From: Candidatus Woesearchaeota archaeon
GTDB taxonomy: Archaea; Nanobdellota; Nanobdellia; Woesearchaeales; UBA583
NCBI GenBank assembly: GCA_027858315.1
Contig: JAQICV010000088.1
Span: 1-42,381 of the forward strand
DNA length: 42,381 bases
Reading direction: 5' to 3'
Below the pieces are notes generated by a model, which was not told the DNA's origin, did no database searches, and saw only the letters and a list, made by a program, of their open reading frames with translations. This document shows, piece after piece, positions 1-11,300 of this stretch (position 1 is its first letter; each line of letters starts with the position of its first letter). The position numbers and the translations under genes were made by a program.

Positions 1-1
1 T

Positions 2-805
2 AAACATGAAATAGATGATTCAGATAAATATCTAACAAAAGGTGTTACAGGTTATAATACAAGAGAAGTAGAAGGTGGAGAAGTTGGGGGTATTACTAAT
101 CAGGTATCTGGTATGTTTAGAACAGCTAAGAAAAATATAGCAGATAAAGGTTTATTTGGAAGTATAAAATCAACTATATCTGATGTAAAAGATAAAGGGA
201 TTTCTGGGTTTTTAAAAAGTCGAACTAAAGAAAATGAAGAAAATAGTATAGCAACCAAAAGAGAAAATAGAGTAAATTTAGCTGATTTTAGAAATCTACA
301 AAAGAAGCGAGAATCAAGTAAAGCACAAAATAGTTCTGCATTAGGCCAGACAAATTTTCGAGATACACTTTCAAAAAATGCACAGCAGTTACAGGGAGTA
401 AATCCTTTATTGTATGCAAAAAATGGTGCTTCTCTTAATAAAGTAAGAAAAATTAAGAAAGAAGTATTAAAAAAGTTAGAGAAACCAATAGAATTTAAAG
501 ATGGTGGTAAAGTTAATGTTATCCCAGAAGGAAAACTACATTCCAGATTAAATGAACATAATGAAAAGGAGATTACAAAAAAAGGTATTCCTGTAGTTAT
601 TTATAAGGATGGAGAAGCTATACAACATGCAGAAATAGAGAAAGAAGAATTGATAATTAACTCAGATCTTACTAAAAAAGTAGAGGATCTAAAAAAGAAA
701 TATAAAGAATCAGACGAAGATAAATATCTAATTGAGGTAGGAAAACTTTTTTCAGAAGATATTCTAGAAAATACAGAAGATAATGTTAATTTAATAGAAG
801 ACTAG
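2..805 (+). CDS. Structural/cargo-type phage protein, 5' end outside the window
   Basis: The reading frame is open from base 2 to a TAG stop at 803-805, so 267 residues of the C-terminal part are visible and the start lies upstream. An internal ATG at 113 is probably not the start, because the frame continues without a stop before it. The visible part is Lys/Glu-rich and low in hydrophobic stretches. Near its end it has a Gly-Gly-Lys segment (KDGGKVNVIPEGKLHSR) followed by a block around KKGIPVVIYKDG and AEIEKEELII. From memory this block recurs in crAss-like phage structural proteins; I cannot name its function. There is no in-frame TGA. The gene is followed after 5 bases by the DUF192 gene, suggesting one operon. 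The KKGG-like motif links it to the next genes. Confidence 0.75.
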   Translation, partial: KHEIDDSDKYLTKGVTGYNTREVEGGEVGGITNQVSGMFRTAKKNIADKGLFGSIKSTISDVKDKGISGFLKSRTKENEENSIATKRENRVNLADFRNLQKKRESSKAQNSSALGQTNFRDTLSKNAQQLQGVNPLLYAKNGASLNKVRKIKKEVLKKLEKPIEFKDGGKVNVIPEGKLHSRLNEHNEKEITKKGIPVVIYKDGEAIQHAEIEKEELIINSDLTKKVEDLKKKYKESDEDKYLIEVGKLFSEDILENTEDNVNLIED

Positions 806-810
806 AACTT

Positions 811-1383
811 ATGAAGAAAGTAAAAATTAATATTGGAGACAAAGATTACATAGTAAAAGTAGCTGAAACAGAAGAGCAACAACAAGAAGGATTACAAGAT
901 ATTAAGGAGTTGCCAAAAGATGAAGGAATGCTGTTTATCTGGGAAAAGCCAGAAGAAATTTCTATGTGGATGAAAGACACTAAGATTCCTTTAGATCTAG
1001 TTTTTATGGATTCAGACTTTAATGTTTTGGATATTTTTGAAGGAGTCCCAGAATCAGAAGATTACTTAACAGTAGATGATACTTCTGCTGTTTTAGAGGT
1101 TAATAAAGACTCTGGAATAAAAAAAGATGATATTTTAGAATTTATTGGTGGAACTGTTAAATCAGGAAAAATGTTGGTTTTAAAAGAAGATGGAACTCCT
1201 CAAATGGAATTAGAAGGAGGAGAAAGGATTTTTTCTCGACCAAATACAAAAATACTAATAAAATTTTCTAAAAGAGCTTATGCTACTAAACAAGATAAAG
1301 ATTATAAGGCTCTAGGTAAAAGAATCTTCAAGTTTTTAGACATGCAAGATTCTAATGAACCTGAGTATGTAGAAAATAAATAA
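811..1383 (+). CDS. DUF192-domain protein of the phage structural region
   Basis: 190 residues. Residues about 15-75 match the DUF192 (UPF0127) pattern: an ET-EQQ-EGL start, the core DEGMLFIWEKPEEISMWMKD, then TKIPLDLVFMD. The biochemical role of DUF192 is unknown, so none is assigned. The C-terminal third (GGERIFSR, then a region ending QDSNEPEYV) is an extra phage-specific part that, from memory, also occurs in crAss-like homologues. The start is the first ATG, 5 bases after the preceding stop; there is no Shine-Dalgarno sequence. The stop is TAA. Its Trp residues are TGG, and there is no in-frame TGA. Its position among structural-type genes suggests a virion component or morphogenesis factor (inference). 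Confidence 0.8.
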   Translation: MKKVKINIGDKDYIVKVAETEEQQQEGLQDIKELPKDEGMLFIWEKPEEISMWMKDTKIPLDLVFMDSDFNVLDIFEGVPESEDYLTVDDTSAVLEVNKDSGIKKDDILEFIGGTVKSGKMLVLKEDGTPQMELEGGERIFSRPNTKILIKFSKRAYATKQDKDYKALGKRIFKFLDMQDSNEPEYVENK

Positions 1384-1429
1384 TGTGAATGTCTTATAAG
1401 AATTTTTAATTTTAAAATTAATTTAAACA

Positions 1430-1675
1430 ATGAAAGTAAAAACCAAATTTTTACAAGCAGGTGGAGCAGCACCAGCACCAGCACCAGCTGGAGCCCCAGC
1501 AGGGGGACCAGAAGAACAAATTATGCAAATGGCACAACAAATTGTACAAGAACTTGGGCCAGAAGCAGCAGCAATGTTATCACAGATGATTATGGAGATG
1601 CTCCAAGGAGGAGGCGCTCCACAAGAAGCCCCAGTTTATGCAAAAAAAGGTGGGAAATTAGTAAAAGTTAAGTAA
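1430..1675 (+). CDS. Small Ala/Pro/Gly-rich phage protein with C-terminal KKGGKL motif
   Basis: 81 residues. It has a basic start (MKVKTKFLQAGG), an Ala-Pro repeat linker at about 12-27, a Met/Gln/Ala-rich amphipathic helical middle (about 30-60), and a basic tail YAKKGGKLVKVK. I recall similar small Ala/Pro-rich proteins next to the cargo genes of crAss-like phages, but no function is known to me. The codons of the linker are much more GC-rich than their surroundings, as Ala and Pro require. The gene is followed by an intrinsic terminator, so it is the last gene of the left operon. The stop is TAA. An AT-only palindrome lies 8 bases upstream of the ATG. Confidence 0.7.
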   Translation: MKVKTKFLQAGGAAPAPAPAGAPAGGPEEQIMQMAQQIVQELGPEAAAMLSQMIMEMLQGGGAPQEAPVYAKKGGKLVKVK

Positions 1676-1684
1676 TTAATTAAA

Positions 1685-1722
1685 GGGAGCAGGACAGAAC
1701 ACTGTCTCCCTTTTTCTTTTTT
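1685..1722 (+). terminator. Intrinsic terminator after the structural-gene operon
   Basis: GGGA at 1685-1688 and GACAG at 1693-1697 pair with CTGTC at 1702-1706 and TCCC at 1707-1710 around an AACA loop, with a small bulge on the 5' side. The hairpin is followed by TTTTTCTTTTTT. It lies between the small Ala/Pro-rich gene and the first recoded giant gene, whose ATG is only 15 bases further on. Part of the late transcription must therefore pass or re-initiate here. Confidence 0.8.
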
Positions 1723-1736
1723 AAAACATTCACAAT

Positions 1737-4700
1737 ATGGCATTGGTAAAAAAATTGAAAAATGGAAATACAATAACCCCCATACAAAGTGTGGAGGATT
1801 TTTTAGATAAAAAATTAGAAAACACTAAATTTACTAAAAAAGCCCTTCCTCATGCTCAAAAAGCTGCACAAAAATTTAGAGACCTATATAAAGAATTTTA
1901 TAATACTCCTAAATTTGGTGAAGTTTACCAGTATGATAAATTATCCAATAAATACACTGTTAATAAAGAACAACTTCCAGAGGATTTAAGAGGATATAAT
2001 TGAGAAGGAACAGATAAACCTGTTAGTAAAAATATATTAGGACAATATTCAACTGGAAATGAAGAAGAATCTAATTCTTTAATTGCCTCTTGATTATTAG
2101 ACTTTGAAACAAATAATCCTGCAGAACCAGTAGAGAAACAAAAAAGATCTATAGCTTCTTTACAGGATTTTATAAGACTAAGAGATTTTGGTGGAAAAGG
2201 AGATGTATTTGAATCTCGTTGGGAAGAAATGGGAGAAGAAGATAGAAAAATAAAAACTCTTGATGCTGCTAAAAGAGCTGCACAAGATTATTTAGATGAA
2301 TCTTCTACTAATAAAGATAAATATAATTACGAAAAAGTAGAAGAAACTCAGAATCTATTAAGTATTATAGAGAATGGTGATTGAGATTTATTTGTAGATT
2401 CTGCTAATAAATTAGGTTGAGACCCAACTAATCTTAGTTATAAAGATAGAGTTGAAGAAGAGCCTGCAGATTCAGAAGAAAACCAACTAAAAAGAAAAAT
2501 TGAAGCTTTAAGAGAGAAAGGTTTGGATGACCAAACTATTGGAGCTTTAACAGCTAGTGGTTATAATAATATTGTAGAAGACTATAATCCTTCAGGAGAA
2601 GAATGGTTTTCTAATTTCTTAAAAGAAAAAAATTGGTTAGTAGTACAAGATAAAATGGGCAATAAGAAAATTCTTAATAAAGGAATGTCTATTAAGTCTC
2701 ATTTATTTGATAATCCTCGATCTGAGGGATATGGACATTATATTAGTTCTGATGATGTAGGAAATGTAAAATTCTTTTCCCCAACTACTGAAGGATGAAA
2801 TAGAGAATATTTTAAAAATCCAGTCGGAGATGCCTTTGGTTATAGAGGATTAGAAACAAAATTACCAGAAGAATATGCTGCGTGGAAAGCAAAAGGATGG
2901 CAATCTAAAGACAAAGAAGGTAATATTGCTTTAGATAAGTTTGGTTTTGCAGATTTTACACAAAAAATTACTTTGGAACATCCTACTACAGATGAACTAA
3001 TAGAATTACAGTGGACACCTAAAGGATATATAAAGCAAGGAACAGAAGATCCTTTTGACATAGATATATCTGGTTATACACAGGATTATAAAGAAATGCC
3101 TATAAGTAATATGTTAAGTGCAGAAGGTGATCCTTACTTAAATATACAAGGAACTCAACAATTTAATAACTGAGAAGAACTAGAATCAGAACTTTCTTTT
3201 ATTTTAGATCCAAATAATCAAGTAGGGAGAACTGAAGCAGTAGATTATGATAGGATGGCTAGAGTTATATCAGATTTAAGATATAAAATAGAAAATCCTT
3301 CTTCTATGGGAGAGAGGTTAAAAGCTCTTGATTTTTATGAAAAAATAAAAAATATGGGTCTTGGTGCAGCTATTAAACAAATACAAAATAGTGCCAAAGA
3401 ATTAGGAGGTCTTTCTAATACAGAAACTCCAACTTCTATTAATGTTAATCCAAATTATTCAATTAATTCAACTACTACTAAAGGATTTACCTTTAAAAAA
3501 GGTGGTGTATTGGACTCTTTACAAAAAGGTGGTGTACTAAAGTTCAAAAAAGGTGAAAGTATGCCTATGTCTGAATACTTAGAAAAGTATGCAGGTAAAA
3601 AAGAAGAGAAAAAAGGTAAGAAAGAAGAAGAAAAAACTCCTATTAAAGATGTTACTGGAACTTTAAAGGACATGGATGCTTTAGATGTAAGTTCTTTAGC
3701 AGCTACTGGAGCTTCTTTTATTCCTGGATGAGGATTTTTTGGGGGACTTGCTTTAACTGGTATTGATGTTGCTAGAGGACTTAGAGATGATGATTCTACA
3801 GGAAGAATTATAGGAGAAACTGCTTTAAATCTTGGTTTTAGTCTTGCTAGTTTAGTTGGATTTGGTGGATTAAGATTGTTAAAGGGAGCTTCTAAAGCTG
3901 CAAAAACAACAGACAGAGTTTTAGATACAGGAAAAGCTCTTAAAAATATCCAAAAGTTAGAAAAAGTAGGAGGAGCTACACAAGATGCTACTAAATTAGT
4001 AAAAGGAGTATCTTCTGCAACTAAAAAATTAGGAAAGGAAAGTTTAGAGTCATTTGGAGAAAGAATTTCAAAATCTAATATAAAGAATTTATCTTTAAAA
4101 GATAAAGAAATTCTAAAAGATTTAGGAATAGCAGTTAGAAAAAATGGTGCTTTAGTACATGAAATTCCTGGAACAGTGGGACAAACTTTAAAACAATCTT
4201 CTGTTAAAGAAATTATTAAGGGTTCTAAAGAAGCTACTTTAAGTTTCCAGACTCTTAAAACAGGTGCTTATGCACAAGAATTGGCAGGTATTTCTAAAGT
4301 AGCTAAGAAACTTGTAAAAAGTAAAGCTGTTAAAAAAGGACTACAAGTTGGAATGCTTGGTGCAATAGGTGTTCCTGCTGTTAAGTCTGCTATTAGTATG
4401 ACAGGGGACATCAAAGAAGGTGGTTTTGGAAATGTACAAGTAGGAGATTTACAAAGAGTTATGGCAGTATCTTCTTTAGGAAGACAGACTTGAAGAAACT
4501 TTAAAGATGCTAAAGCAGTTAAAAGATTTACTAAATCTACTTCAGTAGTAGATGATTCTTTTACTTTAAAAGCAGGTAAAAAAGAATTTACTTTAGATAA
4601 ATCTATAAAAATTCCTCAGAAAGTAAAATCATTAAAAACTCCTATAAAAGGTAAATATAAACCAGAACAGCTTAAAGAGTTTAAAGATGAATTAAAAACT

Positions 4701-6449
4701 TCCGGAATAACTAAAAAGAGTGATGTAAAAGAAATACTTAAAAGGCTAGAACGAAAAGGAGATGTCGTAGTTGTTACTAATAAAGGATCTCAATCTGGAT
4801 TAGAAATGGATGTAACTGCTGATAAATTCTCAGGTACTGGAGCTTCTGATTTTATTAGAGCAAAGAAAGCTTTAAATAGAGGATTAACTAGTTCAGGCTC
4901 ATTTGGAATGTGGAGATTAAATCCAGCCAAAGTAGCTAAAGTAAGAAATTTAAGAGGCAAGTTAAATAAAATTGATAGTGACTTAGGAAGTATTCCACAG
5001 GGAACTACACAATTTAAAAACTTACATAAACAACAAACTTCACTTATTTCTGAATTAATTGAAACACAAGCTCTTAAAAAAGGAGGGGTTCTAAAATTCC
5101 AAAATCCAGCAATTCCTTTATCTTCCTCAACTCCATCAACGATGTTAGGTGAAGTAGATGTTTTTGGAGTAGATAACTCTAAAAAAGGACTTATAGGTAA
5201 ATTACCAACTGACGAGAAGTGGCGAAGATTTAAAAATAGTTTGCCTGCACCTGGAAATTCAAACTTAGTAAATAAGAATGGAACTTTAAATACTATAGAT
5301 ACACCTCTTACTCCTGTAATTAATGATAAACTAGAACTAAATAAAATAAGAGAGGTTACTCAAAGAGCAAGAAATAGTACTTTATTTGCTCCAGGAAAAA
5401 GACTTTCTTTAATGACTACAAAAGATTATACTCTTACTGCTCCTACTAATGAAACATTATCTGGTATTGGAGAAAGTGGTTCAACTAATTATACAGGATG
5501 AAAAGGGCCTTTATCTGATAGAAAATGAAAAGGATGGGATAAAATAAAAGATTATGCAAAAGATCCGTCAGTATGAGGAAATGTAGGTAATTTAGCAACT
5601 GCTTTAATCTATAATAATAAAATTGCTAAAAAACAACGAAGGGCTGCTGTAGAAGGAATTGTAAAACCTGATTTTATGAAAAGAAGATTTTACAGAGTTT
5701 CTTCAGATGTAGATGCGCCTTATGCTTCAGCAGCTTCTAATTATATAGGAAAGTCAGGAAGACTAGCGAGTAATTCTACTGATATTGAGTCTGCTAATGC
5801 TATTCAATTAGAAGGAGAAAAGTTAGCTTCTCAAGCACGGCTTGAAGGGTCTGTTGCTAAAGCTAATGATCTTATGCAAAAGAGAGTTCAGCAAGAACAA
5901 TCAGATGCTTCTGTAGATCAAGCTAATTTAGGCTTAATGAATAAATATAAAACAAATGTAGCAAGAGCTAGTCAACAACTTAGTTTAGTAGATTCTAAGA
6001 AATATAAAGCAAATGCCACTGCTATACAAGGTTTTACTAAGACACTTGCAAGTAACATTGAGAAAATCAAAGGACAACAATTAAGTAAAGATTATTATAA
6101 TATTATAAATGATCCTGAATATACTAAATTAAACACCAGTCTTTCTGACATTATGAGAAGTAAAGGAGACTATAAAACAGAGTGAGATGACTATATAACT
6201 AGTGATGAAGGAAAGACAGCTAGAGCTAGTAACCAAACATTTGAGCAGTCTAATCAATATAGCCAATGGAAATCTAAATTAGATGCTGCACAAAATCAAT
6301 TAAAACCATATATTGAGAAGATAAAAGCAGCTAGATTAAATTTACAAGTATATAATCCTTATTCTATGGAAAAAGGTGGAAAATTAAATCGAAGTATTTT
6401 GAAAAATAATGAACTTGCTTTAAAATCTTTGATAAAAATATTTAATTAA
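1737..6449 (+). CDS. Giant structural/cargo-like protein (1570 aa), TGA read as Trp
   Basis: One continuous frame if TGA is Trp; it ends at TAA 6447-6449. I count about a dozen in-frame TGA codons, for example at 2001, 2796, 3171, 3729, 4491, 5499 and 6183, in contexts that suit Trp; TGG is also used. The N-terminus starts MALVKKLKNGNTITP and is helical and charged. At about residues 587-608 there is a Gly-rich basic repeat (KKGGVLDSLQKGGVLKFKKG), again KKGGVLKF at about 1113 and EKGGKL near the C-terminus. Two hydrophobic Gly/Ala-rich segments (about 655-682 and 697-715) could insert into membranes. The remainder is Lys/Ser/Ala-rich and probably helical. No enzyme motif is visible. By position and the shared KKGG motif I infer a virion-internal or tail-associated cargo protein. 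The stop overlaps the next ATG as TAATG. Confidence 0.8.
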
Positions 6450-8305
6450 TGAAGGTAAATATAAATAAATATCAAAATGGGGGAGGATTTGCTACTTTCC
6501 TCCCCATTATTAAAGGTGGGAATACACCTACTCAAAAAACTTCCAAAAGATCCACTACAAGTAAAAAGGAAGAAGAAGAGGAAGCTGGAATTGTAGATGA
6601 TAAATTATATGCAGAACTTATAAAAGAGGGTTTAAGAAATGATGTTGATATGTTTATAGACAAATTGATAGAAATAGAATCATCTGATTTAGCTTATACA
6701 GATCCTCAAAATAGATTAAGAATGCAGAGACTTTTAGAGAAAGATATTAATAATATCTTACAACAAAAAAGTTATTGAACAGATTCTATTAATAAAGCTA
6801 AAGAAGCTGGGGGATTAAATGAAGTAGCTGTTGGAAGTAGTGGAGAAGTCTTTGTGAAAGATAAAAAAGGAAAAGTTGAAGCTATTTCTACTTCTGAATA
6901 TAAACGAAAACATGAAGGAACTCCTGTAATGACAGTAGCAGAATTATTAAATGCTAGACAATTTAATCCTGATTTAGCATTTAATTCAGAAGTTTTTTCT
7001 GTAGCACAAAGTGCAGTGGGATTAAAGACTATTACAGACCACGCACAAAAATTAATGGAGACTTTAAGTGATTATTCTGAATCTTCTGATCTTGTATATG
7101 ATAAAAAAGATTTAAGACAGCAATTAGAATATTTAGAAGCACAACCTGCATCAGAGTCTGTTATTAATGCTATGAAAGATTTAGAGGAGGTTTTAAATAC
7201 TCCTGGAGATTATGCTGAGGTGAAAACATCTTATACATCTAAAAGAAAAAATATAGACAGAGCTTTAAATTATATATGAACTTCTATAGGACAAGGTGCT
7301 CAGAGAAAATTAAATGCTGTTGGAGCAGTAAATAATCTAGAAAATCCTAAAGAGATTCTTTATAATATGTTATATTCTTATACAGAAGAAGACACAGATA
7401 AAACTATATCACCTGTATCAGAAACTTCCGCTACAGGAAGTAGTCAAGTAAAATCTTTATCTGCTTTTCAAATATTAAATAAAGGAGTTTTAAATAATTC
7501 TTTAAATACTTTTGCATTAAATGAACCTGAATTAGGTATTGTATTAAGAGGCTCTATAGGAACTGAAGGAGTTCTAGTAGGTCAAGATGATAATGCTATT
7601 GGACAAACTACTTTAGGAAATATTTTTTCCAAACATGGATATTCTAGAGTTTTAGATACAAGTAAAGCTTTCTTTGGAGATAAAGAAATTAAATTACAAA
7701 ATCAAAATCAGATTATACATGATGGGTCTACTACAGCTAGAACTTTTTTACCTGTTAATCCAGATGGAACTCTTGATTATGGTTCTTTTGAAGTATTTAA
7801 AAAATTATATGCTGAATATGAAGCTAAGAAAGACACTGCTTCTAAAGAAGAGTTAGAAAGAATATTTAATGAAGAGGGATTTAATGTTACTATTGATGAA
7901 GATGGAAATGAAAAATTTCTTAGGGAAAGTAAGTTAGTTAAACCATTTTTAGCTATGTATGGCTGAACAAATAGTGCTTCAGGTCTTACCGATGATAATA
8001 GTGGTGCAAAACAGCTTTCAAAAAATGAACAAAATCAATTAGAACCAATTTTTAATGATATTTGGACAATAAGAACAAATGAAGGAGTACAAGATTTTAC
8101 TCCAGATAAAAGTTGGCATAATGAAAAATATTATAAAGGACTTATTCTTGTACCTTATAGAGATAATGCAACTGCTATTGTAGATGCTATATCTAAACAA
8201 GGAGCTACAACTCCAGTCCCTACATTACAAACTGTACAACATAATTATAAAGAAATGAATAAGCCAACAATTAATGGCAATGCTAAGGCTTTAGAAAATA
8301 ATTAA
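6449..8305 (+). CDS. Cargo-like phage protein (618 aa), TGA read as Trp
   Basis: Frame 6449-8305 contains three in-frame TGA codons (6776, 7277, 7964) and ends with TAA. The start ATG overlaps the preceding TAA (TAATG), typical of coupled translation. The N-terminus KYQNGGGFATFLPII is of a kind I associate with crAss-like cargo proteins. An FATFxPII string recurs at the N-terminus of the lysozyme-like protein encoded at 33800-34591. A basic-acidic linker (about 35-48) follows, then helical regions and a mixed C-terminal region. No catalytic motif is recognisable. The gene sits directly before the helicase-containing giant gene, one base apart, so it is probably part of the same transcript and the same particle compartment (inference). 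Confidence 0.75.
6477..6507 (+). other. GC-rich hairpin just inside the 618-aa gene
   Basis: ATGGG(G)GAGGA at 6477-6487 pairs with TCCTCCCCAT at 6498-6507: ten pairs with one bulged G. It lies 28 bases after the start codon. It uses TTC CTC CCC codons, which are rare in this AT-rich genome, as if pairing rather than codon preference were kept. The function is unknown; control of translation is possible. Confidence 0.4.
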
Positions 8306-8306
8306 T

Positions 8307-11300
8307 ATGGAAATAAATAAACCTAATGATATACTAGTTGCTACTTTAAATAATCCAAGAGCAACAATTTCAGACTTAAAATCTTCTGAATTTACTCCAG
8401 AAAATACATCATTATTTTCAAAAGATGAGTATAAAAGATCAGATTTTATAAAAGAAACATTTAAAGATAATAAAGGAAATTTTGATGAAATCGCTTTTGA
8501 TAAATTTTATGAATTAGCTTCTGTTAAGTATAATGATTTAACAAATAATAAATATATACAAGATATAGAAGAAACGCAATATGATCCATTTGACATTACT
8601 AGACCTATTGATTCTTCTACTTATAAAGTATCTGTAGAATATTCTCCTGATAAAAATCCTTTTAAAGAGAAGTATAGTCAAACAGGTATTAATAGTATAT
8701 CTGAATCTGATGCTTCTTTAAGGGAAATTGCTCAGACAAGTGATATTTATGATTCAGAAAAAGAAGAATGGTTAAATACTTCTGCTAATGAATTAGGTTT
8801 ATTAAATAAATTTTTTGGGGAAACTTTAGTGTATGCACAATGAGATGAAGATGGTACACACGAGGATCCTATGAGTGGTTATTCAGTTAATCATAGAGTA
8901 GGTGACTGAAAAATAAATAAAAGAGGTAATCTTTTTATAGAAACGTTAGGAGATAGAGAAGTTTATAATAAACAAGTAGTTAATCCAACGGACATATTAA
9001 CAGCCGATCATTCTTTAGTGAATAAGTTTGATTTTTTTGATGCTGATAATAAAGAAACTGCTGTTGGTAAAACTGCTGTAAAACTTGCTGCGAATATAGC
9101 TCCATTTTTAATTCTAGGAGTAGGTCGGCCATATGCAGCAGTAAAAGCTGCTATTTCATTAGCTTCTGTTTTACCTACTTTTTATAAAGCATTTGAAGGC
9201 ATTCTTACTAATGATGAAACTTCAGATACTTTTGAACTAGCTACCTCTGCTGAAAATTACATGGCTAAATTTGCTGCTCGTTCTTTATCTGATGAAGCTC
9301 AGAAAAGTATGTTCAGTGGAGAAGCTATTGCCCAAATGACAGGAGATATATTTTCTCAAATTTACGAACAAAGAGCAGCAGCAGGATTAGCTAAAATCTT
9401 AAAATCTACTAAAGCAGGGCAACTTACAGTTAAACAAGAACAATTAGTTCAGAAAGTTAATACTAAGTTATATAAAGATCTTGCAGCAGGTAAATTTGGT
9501 ACAGGAAAAGCTGCCATGAAGAAGATGACAAAGATTGGAAAAGCAGCTATGAATAAACTTCCAGAAATGAAAACTTTCCTTAAAAATCAATCTCAAATGG
9601 CTAAAACATTTTCTTTGGGATATATGGCTTTGACACAAGCAGGTGATATATATGGACAAGCTGTTAATTCTGGATTTGATAGAAGAGTAGCAGGATTTGC
9701 AAGTTTAATGGGCACTGCTGGTATATATGGTGTAATGTCCAATAATAGAATGGGAGATTGGTTTTTAGACAAAACTACTGGATATACTACTGGTGTAAAT
9801 AAAGCAACTATAAGTAAAGCTGCTAAAAGGTTATTTCCAGAAGTAAAGAAAGGATTGGATCTTCCAACGGAGGCAGCTAAAAGATCTGCTTTAGCAACAA
9901 CTGTTAAAAAATTTAAGGCTAATTTAGATGATTTATTTTTTACTCCATCTTCTATAGGAGAGAATCTATTGAAACATGGTTTTATCGAAGGTGTAGAAGA
10001 AGTTACTGAAGAAGTAGTAATGGATGGAGTAAAAGGATCTATCGATGCATTAACTAGTTTAGGATTAGTAAAACAAAAAGGAGACTTTAATACAGTAGAA
10101 AATGTATTTTCTAAAGCAGGTGCTGAAAGATATTTAGCTTCTTTATTAGGAGGTTTATTAGGTGGAACTTTATTTGAATTCCATAGAACTAGACTAGAAC
10201 CTTGGATAAAAGGACAAGATATTCCTAAAGATGTAGAACAAGATTTATATCAAGTTATAGGTAATGGACATGCTGATCTTCTTATAAAAGAAGTTAATAA
10301 ACAAAGAAATAAATTAGGAAATCAATATATATCTCCTTTACCTGGAGAAGAAACTAATCCAGAAGCAAAACCAGGACAATCGCAAGCAGATGTAATAGCA
10401 GATGTTTCTATCTCAATGATTAAAAATGTTGAGGGTATGATGCGATCTAATGACATTATCAAAACAGATGATGCTGTTATTGAACAAGCTATGAGGGATG
10501 AAGTTATTATCAAAGATTTAAGGAAAGCTAAAGGAAGTGCTCCTATAGGAATAGAAGGTATTATAATTGATGATTTTAGAAAAACTGCTGCAGAGATAGC
10601 TTATTATGCAGGAGAAATAGAGAAATATAAAGATGATGCTGAAACTGTAAAAAGATTAAAAGGAGAACAATCAGAATTTATCAAAAGAAAAGATGATATT
10701 TTATCTGGTTCTTTAAATGCAGAATATTTCGATGAAATAATGGTTTATTTTAATAAGCATATAAGCAATAATTATGCTGTTTTGGACAAGGCCGCTTTTT
10801 CTGAGGGTGCATATAAAAAAGACTATTACAGTCTCCCAGAGACAGGTGCAGGGCTCACAAAAGAAAGAATTAATCAGGAATGAAAACAATATGTGGAATC
10901 AACAAATTTAAGAGAGAAATTAAAAGTTGCTACTTCAGTTTATAAACAACATGAAAAGAATTTAAATAACGTTTTAAATGAGTATGTTGATAGTGGATAT
11001 TCTAAACATAGAAAAGATATGTATGAGAATGTCCTTAAATTAAGTGAACTTACAAAATCTTTTAATGATGCAGATCCAAAAGAAAGGGAAGCTCTATTAA
11101 ATAATTATATTATCATAGCAAAAGATATTGAGGCTAAAACTGGTAAAAGATTATTACCTTGGGATAATATGAAGACTGATTTTGTAAAAGAACTTATAGA
11201 AAATAAAGTAATAGTAGGACCTAATAATCAATCTATTAATAATTATTTGGGAAATAATGAACAAAAAAGAGAAACATTTACTCAAATAATGGAAGCAATA

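Noticed and set aside
1406-1421. 16-base perfect palindrome TTAATTTTAAAATTAA before the 81-aa gene.
   Set aside because: It consists only of A and T in a very AT-rich genome and could arise by chance; no T-run or known operator pattern accompanies it.
8340-8373. GTTGCT...AGCAAC inverted repeat near the start of the helicase-containing gene, and a similar AAGTT(T)CC/GGAACTT near the start of the nuclease gene.
   Set aside because: Stems of 6-7 pairs with loops of 11 or more bases are too weak to separate from chance.
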